NCBI GenBank assembly: GCA_016780625.1
Contig: JADHLN010000005.1
Span: 1-37,168 of the forward strand
From: Rickettsiales bacterium
GTDB lineage: Bacteria; Pseudomonadota; Alphaproteobacteria; Rickettsiales; JABIRX01
Length of the DNA stretch: 37,168 bases
Direction: 5' to 3'
In this document: piece by piece, positions 34,896 through 37,168 of the stretch
Layout of the letters: every line of letters begins with the position of its first letter
Numbering within the stretch: the stretch's first letter is position 1
The notes under the pieces: model-generated
Told to the model about the DNA's origin: nothing
Databases searched by the model: none
Seen by the model: the letters and a program-made list of their open reading frames with translations, nothing else
Program-made: the position numbers and the translations under genes

Positions 34896-35171
34896 ATGAG
34901 TAAAGCACAATTAGTAAAAGATGTTGCTAGCAAAACTGGCTACAGCCAAGCACAAGTAAACGAGTTCATAAACGCATTTTGTGATGCAGTACAGGATTCA
35001 GTTGCAAAAGATGAACCAGTAACAATAGTTGGTTTTGGTACATTCTACTTAACAAGAAGAGAAGCTACTACTGGTAGAAATCCAAGAACTGGTGAGCCAA
35101 TTCAAATTAAAGCTTCAAACCAACCTAAATTTAGAGCTGGTAAAAGATTTAAAGAATCAGCTAATTCTTAA
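34896..35171 (+). CDS. HU-family nucleoid DNA-binding protein
   Basis: The 91-residue protein matches the HU/IHF fold: MSKAQLVKDVASKTGYSQAQ forms the first helix pair, VTIVGFGTFYLTRREATTGR leads into the DNA-binding arm, and NPRTGEPIQIKASNQPKFRA contains the proline that intercalates into DNA. HU-type homodimers bend and compact DNA without strong sequence preference. AAGG at 34883-34886 precedes the ATG by nine bases. It follows dnaE by 99 bases and has its own terminator, so it is probably an independent, strongly expressed unit. Codon use is noticeably less A+T-skewed than its neighbours, as expected for high expression. Confidence 0.95.
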   Translation: MSKAQLVKDVASKTGYSQAQVNEFINAFCDAVQDSVAKDEPVTIVGFGTFYLTRREATTGRNPRTGEPIQIKASNQPKFRAGKRFKESANS

Positions 35172-35179
35172 TTAGATTT

Positions 35180-35208
35180 TTTTATGGGGCAAGGCTTGCC
35201 CCATAAAA
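35180..35208 (+). terminator. Hairpin terminator after the HU gene
   Basis: A 13-bp perfect stem (TTTTATGGGGCAA at 35180-35192 with its complement at 35196-35208) with a three-base loop lies nine bases after the stop codon. The T-rich stretch that follows is interrupted. It may also protect the convergent gene that ends at 35210. Confidence 0.8.
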
Positions 35209-35209
35209 T

Positions 35210-35680
35210 TTACTTATTTATATTTTTTTTAATATCGCACCAATTTACATTTTTAAAATCAGCATCTTTAAACGCAAAATTATTTTTGAGTAAAATTTTT
35301 GACATATCTTTATTGTCTATTATCAAATCTCCCTCATAGGAGAATCTCTTTTCTTTTCTGATATTTTTAACTTCGATTACTTTAGATTTTTTTAACAAAG
35401 ATTTACTAAAATTCTTTGCTAATTTACCCACTTCTTTTGCGCATTTATCTTTACTATATGGTGAGGGAGATCTTACCCCTGCTATTGATATTGTGGCATC
35501 TTTTCCTATTAATGGATGTAAATTTGGTATATTAAAAACAGCTCTATCTGCAGATTTTATTTTTACAAACTCCAAACATTTAAGATGTGATGCACTATGA
35601 ATGCAGTTTTCATTTGCAAGAACTGGCTTTAGGGAAATAATGGTAAGACAGGAAATTGACATGATTTTTTTAAAATTCAT
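35210..35680 (-). CDS. Secreted thermonuclease-fold protein lacking catalytic residues
   Basis: The 156-residue protein has a signal peptide (MNFKKIMSISCLTIISLKPV, cleavage near VLA). The rest resembles a thermonuclease subfamily with the conserved lead ADRAVFNIPNLHPLIGKDAT (about 44-63). Where active members have a G-I-D-T-P-E motif, this one reads AGVRSPSP (67-74), so the catalytic aspartate is gone. The second arginine region is RFSYEGDLIID, also altered. Four cysteines (26, 35, 80, 148) could form disulfides in the periplasm. It is probably a binding protein with an OB fold, not a nuclease. It faces the HU gene and has its own upstream region of 160 bases shared with leuD. Confidence 0.7.
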   Translation of the reverse strand: MNFKKIMSISCLTIISLKPVLANENCIHSASHLKCLEFVKIKSADRAVFNIPNLHPLIGKDATISIAGVRSPSPYSKDKCAKEVGKLAKNFSKSLLKKSKVIEVKNIRKEKRFSYEGDLIIDNKDMSKILLKNNFAFKDADFKNVNWCDIKKNINK

Positions 35681-35840
35681 ATTTACCTGTTAATTTATTA
35701 GCTTTTCTTATATATGGTATAATTATATATTCAAGGAGTAACTGTTGTTTTTGTAATTTTTTATTACTTTATTTGTTTTTTTAATTAATTACTTCATAAT
35801 TCAGTTGTTTATGTTTATATTATGGCTTTTAGTTAGAATT

Positions 35841-36467
35841 ATGCAAAAACTTACAATAATAAAGTCAATAATCACCCCTCTTAGACTTGACAATATTGAT
35901 ACTGACATGATTATTCCTAAGCAATTTTTAAAAACTATAAAAAGAACAGGCTTAGGTAAATATTTATTTCATGAAATGAGATATACTGAAGATGGTAATA
36001 TAAATAAAGACTTCATCTTAAACAAAGAAAAATACCAAAAATCACAAATTTTAATAGCTGGAAAAAATTTTGGCTGCGGCTCAAGTAGAGAACATGCTCC
36101 ATGGGCTTTATCAGATTTTGGCTTTAGGGTTATAATAGCAACATCTTATGCTGATATTTTTTATAGTAACTGCTTTAAAAACTCAATCTTACCAATTACA
36201 CTACCTCAAAACCTTATTGATATTATATGGGGCTCTATTGCAACTTCTCCAGATTTAGAAGCTGAAATTAATTTAGAAAAACAACATATATTAATTAACA
36301 ACCAGGAAATAAAATTTGATATAGCTCAATCATTGAAAGATACGCTTATTAATGGCTTAGATGATATAGCAAAAACATTAAAAAATAGCGAGATGATAGC
36401 AAATTTTGAATTTAAGCAAGAAAATAACGAACCTTGGCTTTATGAAAATTCAAGCAAAACTGATTGA
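35841..36467 (+). CDS. leuD: 3-isopropylmalate dehydratase small subunit
   Basis: LeuD pairs with the iron-sulfur subunit LeuC to isomerise isopropylmalate in leucine synthesis. Signature motifs are TPLRLDNIDTDMIIPKQFLK, ILIAGKNFGCGSSREHAPWA and SYADIFYSNCFKNSILPI. From the ATG at 35841 it is 208 residues, close to the usual 200; an upstream in-frame ATG at 35805 would add a hydrophobic stretch not seen in the family, so I reject it. No leuC, leuB or leuA is visible. It overlaps holA by 26 bases. Other members of the aconitase swivel family are similar, but the length and the DTDMIIPKQFLK motif favour LeuD. Confidence 0.93.
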   Translation: MQKLTIIKSIITPLRLDNIDTDMIIPKQFLKTIKRTGLGKYLFHEMRYTEDGNINKDFILNKEKYQKSQILIAGKNFGCGSSREHAPWALSDFGFRVIIATSYADIFYSNCFKNSILPITLPQNLIDIIWGSIATSPDLEAEINLEKQHILINNQEIKFDIAQSLKDTLINGLDDIAKTLKNSEMIANFEFKQENNEPWLYENSSKTD

Positions 36468-37168
36468 CAAATTTATCACTAATTCACTAAATGATATTGA
36501 GTCTCTTTTATTATACGGCCCTGATGCAGGACTTATATCAGAGAGAAAAATTAATATTACTAAGCAAATATTAGGAGAAAATTTTGATGATTTGAATTAT
36601 ACACATATTGAAGCCTCTTCAATTAAAAAAGACCCATCTATCTTAGATAATGAAATTAATTCTATTTCATTAATGCAGGAAAGAAAATTAATTATTATAT
36701 CTGGATGCCCTACAAATTTTGGTAAAATTGCTGAAAACTCATTAAATAATAAAAAATCTGATAATTTTGTTATTTTTTTAGCATCTGAATTATCACCCAG
36801 CTCAAATTTAAGAAAATTATTTGAAAATAAAAATAATCTTGCTGCCCTACCCTGCTATAATGATGATAAATATACTGTTATTAGCTTAATTAAAGAGGCT
36901 TTTCCTAATAAGAGCTTGGATCATGATGTTATTGAATATATAGCAAATAACATATCAGGAGATAGGCAGTTAATTAAAAAGGAAATAGAAAAATTACAAA
37001 TATATTTTCATGGTAAAAAAGAGGTTATATTTAATGATGTTGTTAATTTATTAGTAGAAAATATAGAAAGTGATTATCAGATATTTGCCAATGAATTTAT
37101 GAATAAGAACTTTTCTAAAGCAATTATAATATGCGATGATTTACTTGCTTCTGGGGAACAGGAAATTA
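36442..37168 (+). CDS. holA: DNA polymerase III delta subunit, 3' end cut by the window
   Basis: HolA is the delta subunit of the clamp loader that opens the sliding clamp. The open frame from ATG 36442 runs 242 codons to the window edge. It has ESLLLYGPDAGLISERKINI near the start, a serine-rich stretch, QERKLIIISGCP and NNISGDRQLIKKEIEKLQIY, which match the family pattern (GPD-G, then the R-LI block, then D-x2-L-x2-E-x2-KL). The clamp-loader delta lacks a functional ATP site, and none is visible here. It starts inside the end of leuD, so it is translated from the same messenger. The missing part is the collar domain. Confidence 0.88.
   Translation, partial: MKIQAKLIDKFITNSLNDIESLLLYGPDAGLISERKINITKQILGENFDDLNYTHIEASSIKKDPSILDNEINSISLMQERKLIIISGCPTNFGKIAENSLNNKKSDNFVIFLASELSPSSNLRKLFENKNNLAALPCYNDDKYTVISLIKEAFPNKSLDHDVIEYIANNISGDRQLIKKEIEKLQIYFHGKKEVIFNDVVNLLVENIESDYQIFANEFMNKNFSKAIIICDDLLASGEQEI

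Overview
The window is a very A+T-rich, gene-dense stretch of bacterial chromosome. No gene-free stretch exceeds about 280 bases. Several features point to an alphaproteobacterium on or near the Rickettsiales branch: the order rpmH-rnpA-yidC-engB-argB, a surA-like gene next to ksgA, a TIGR02281-type membrane aspartic protease, an ankyrin-repeat protein, and a small protein whose N-terminus resembles the DUF2610 family that I remember from Rickettsia. LeuD and ArgB suggest more biosynthetic capacity than classical intracellular Rickettsiales have, so a free-living, extracellular or deep-branching relative is possible. The placement is an inference; no rRNA is present to settle it.

Layout. Positions 1-2287 (minus): ankyrin-repeat protein, membrane aspartic protease and the first codons of a third gene. 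2384-3656 (plus): a tiny membrane protein and a beta-barrel-like outer-membrane protein, ending in a strong terminator. 3871-7704 (minus): an overlapping run glmU-ispH-cyclophilin-mscS. 7810-11276 (plus): a membrane-anchored, RmuC-like protein with a repetitive acidic tail, then a non-canonical Nramp-family transporter. 11241-12991 (minus): surA-like and ksgA. 13090-20329 (plus): the accessory highlight, one small pseudopilin gene followed by three tandem overlapping genes of about 700 codons. 20392-20467: tRNA-Lys(UUU). 20512-23623 (minus): lpxK-lpxL-rmuC. 23689-27483 (plus): rpmH-rnpA-yidC-engB-argB. 27488-29415 (minus): mreB-mreC without mreD. 29518-31334 (minus): a DadA-like oxidoreductase and the DUF2610-like protein. 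31425-35208 (plus): dnaE and an HU gene with its terminator. 35210-35680 (minus): a secreted nuclease-fold protein lacking catalytic residues. 35841 to the end (plus): leuD and a partial holA.

The most unusual element is the fibre-pilin cassette. Each of the three large proteins combines a prepilin leader and hydrophobic N-terminal helix, a pseudopilin-like globular region, a tail-fibre-like shaft, and a C-terminal peptidase-S74 intramolecular chaperone with its Ser/Lys pair (Ser followed by Lys five residues later) intact. I read this as a pilus- or pseudopilus-mounted, self-processing trimeric fibre, encoded as three translationally coupled paralogues. No phage structural genes surround it, so it looks like a host-adapted surface organelle rather than a prophage remnant. 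A second RmuC-like protein that has lost recognisable active-site residues is also worth attention.

Most remaining genes are housekeeping: lipid A synthesis (LpxK, LpxL), envelope precursors (GlmU, IspH), cell shape (MreB, MreC), membrane insertion (YidC), ribosome biogenesis (EngB, KsgA, L34, RNase P protein), replication (DnaE, HolA), nucleoid (HU), and amino-acid synthesis (ArgB, LeuD).
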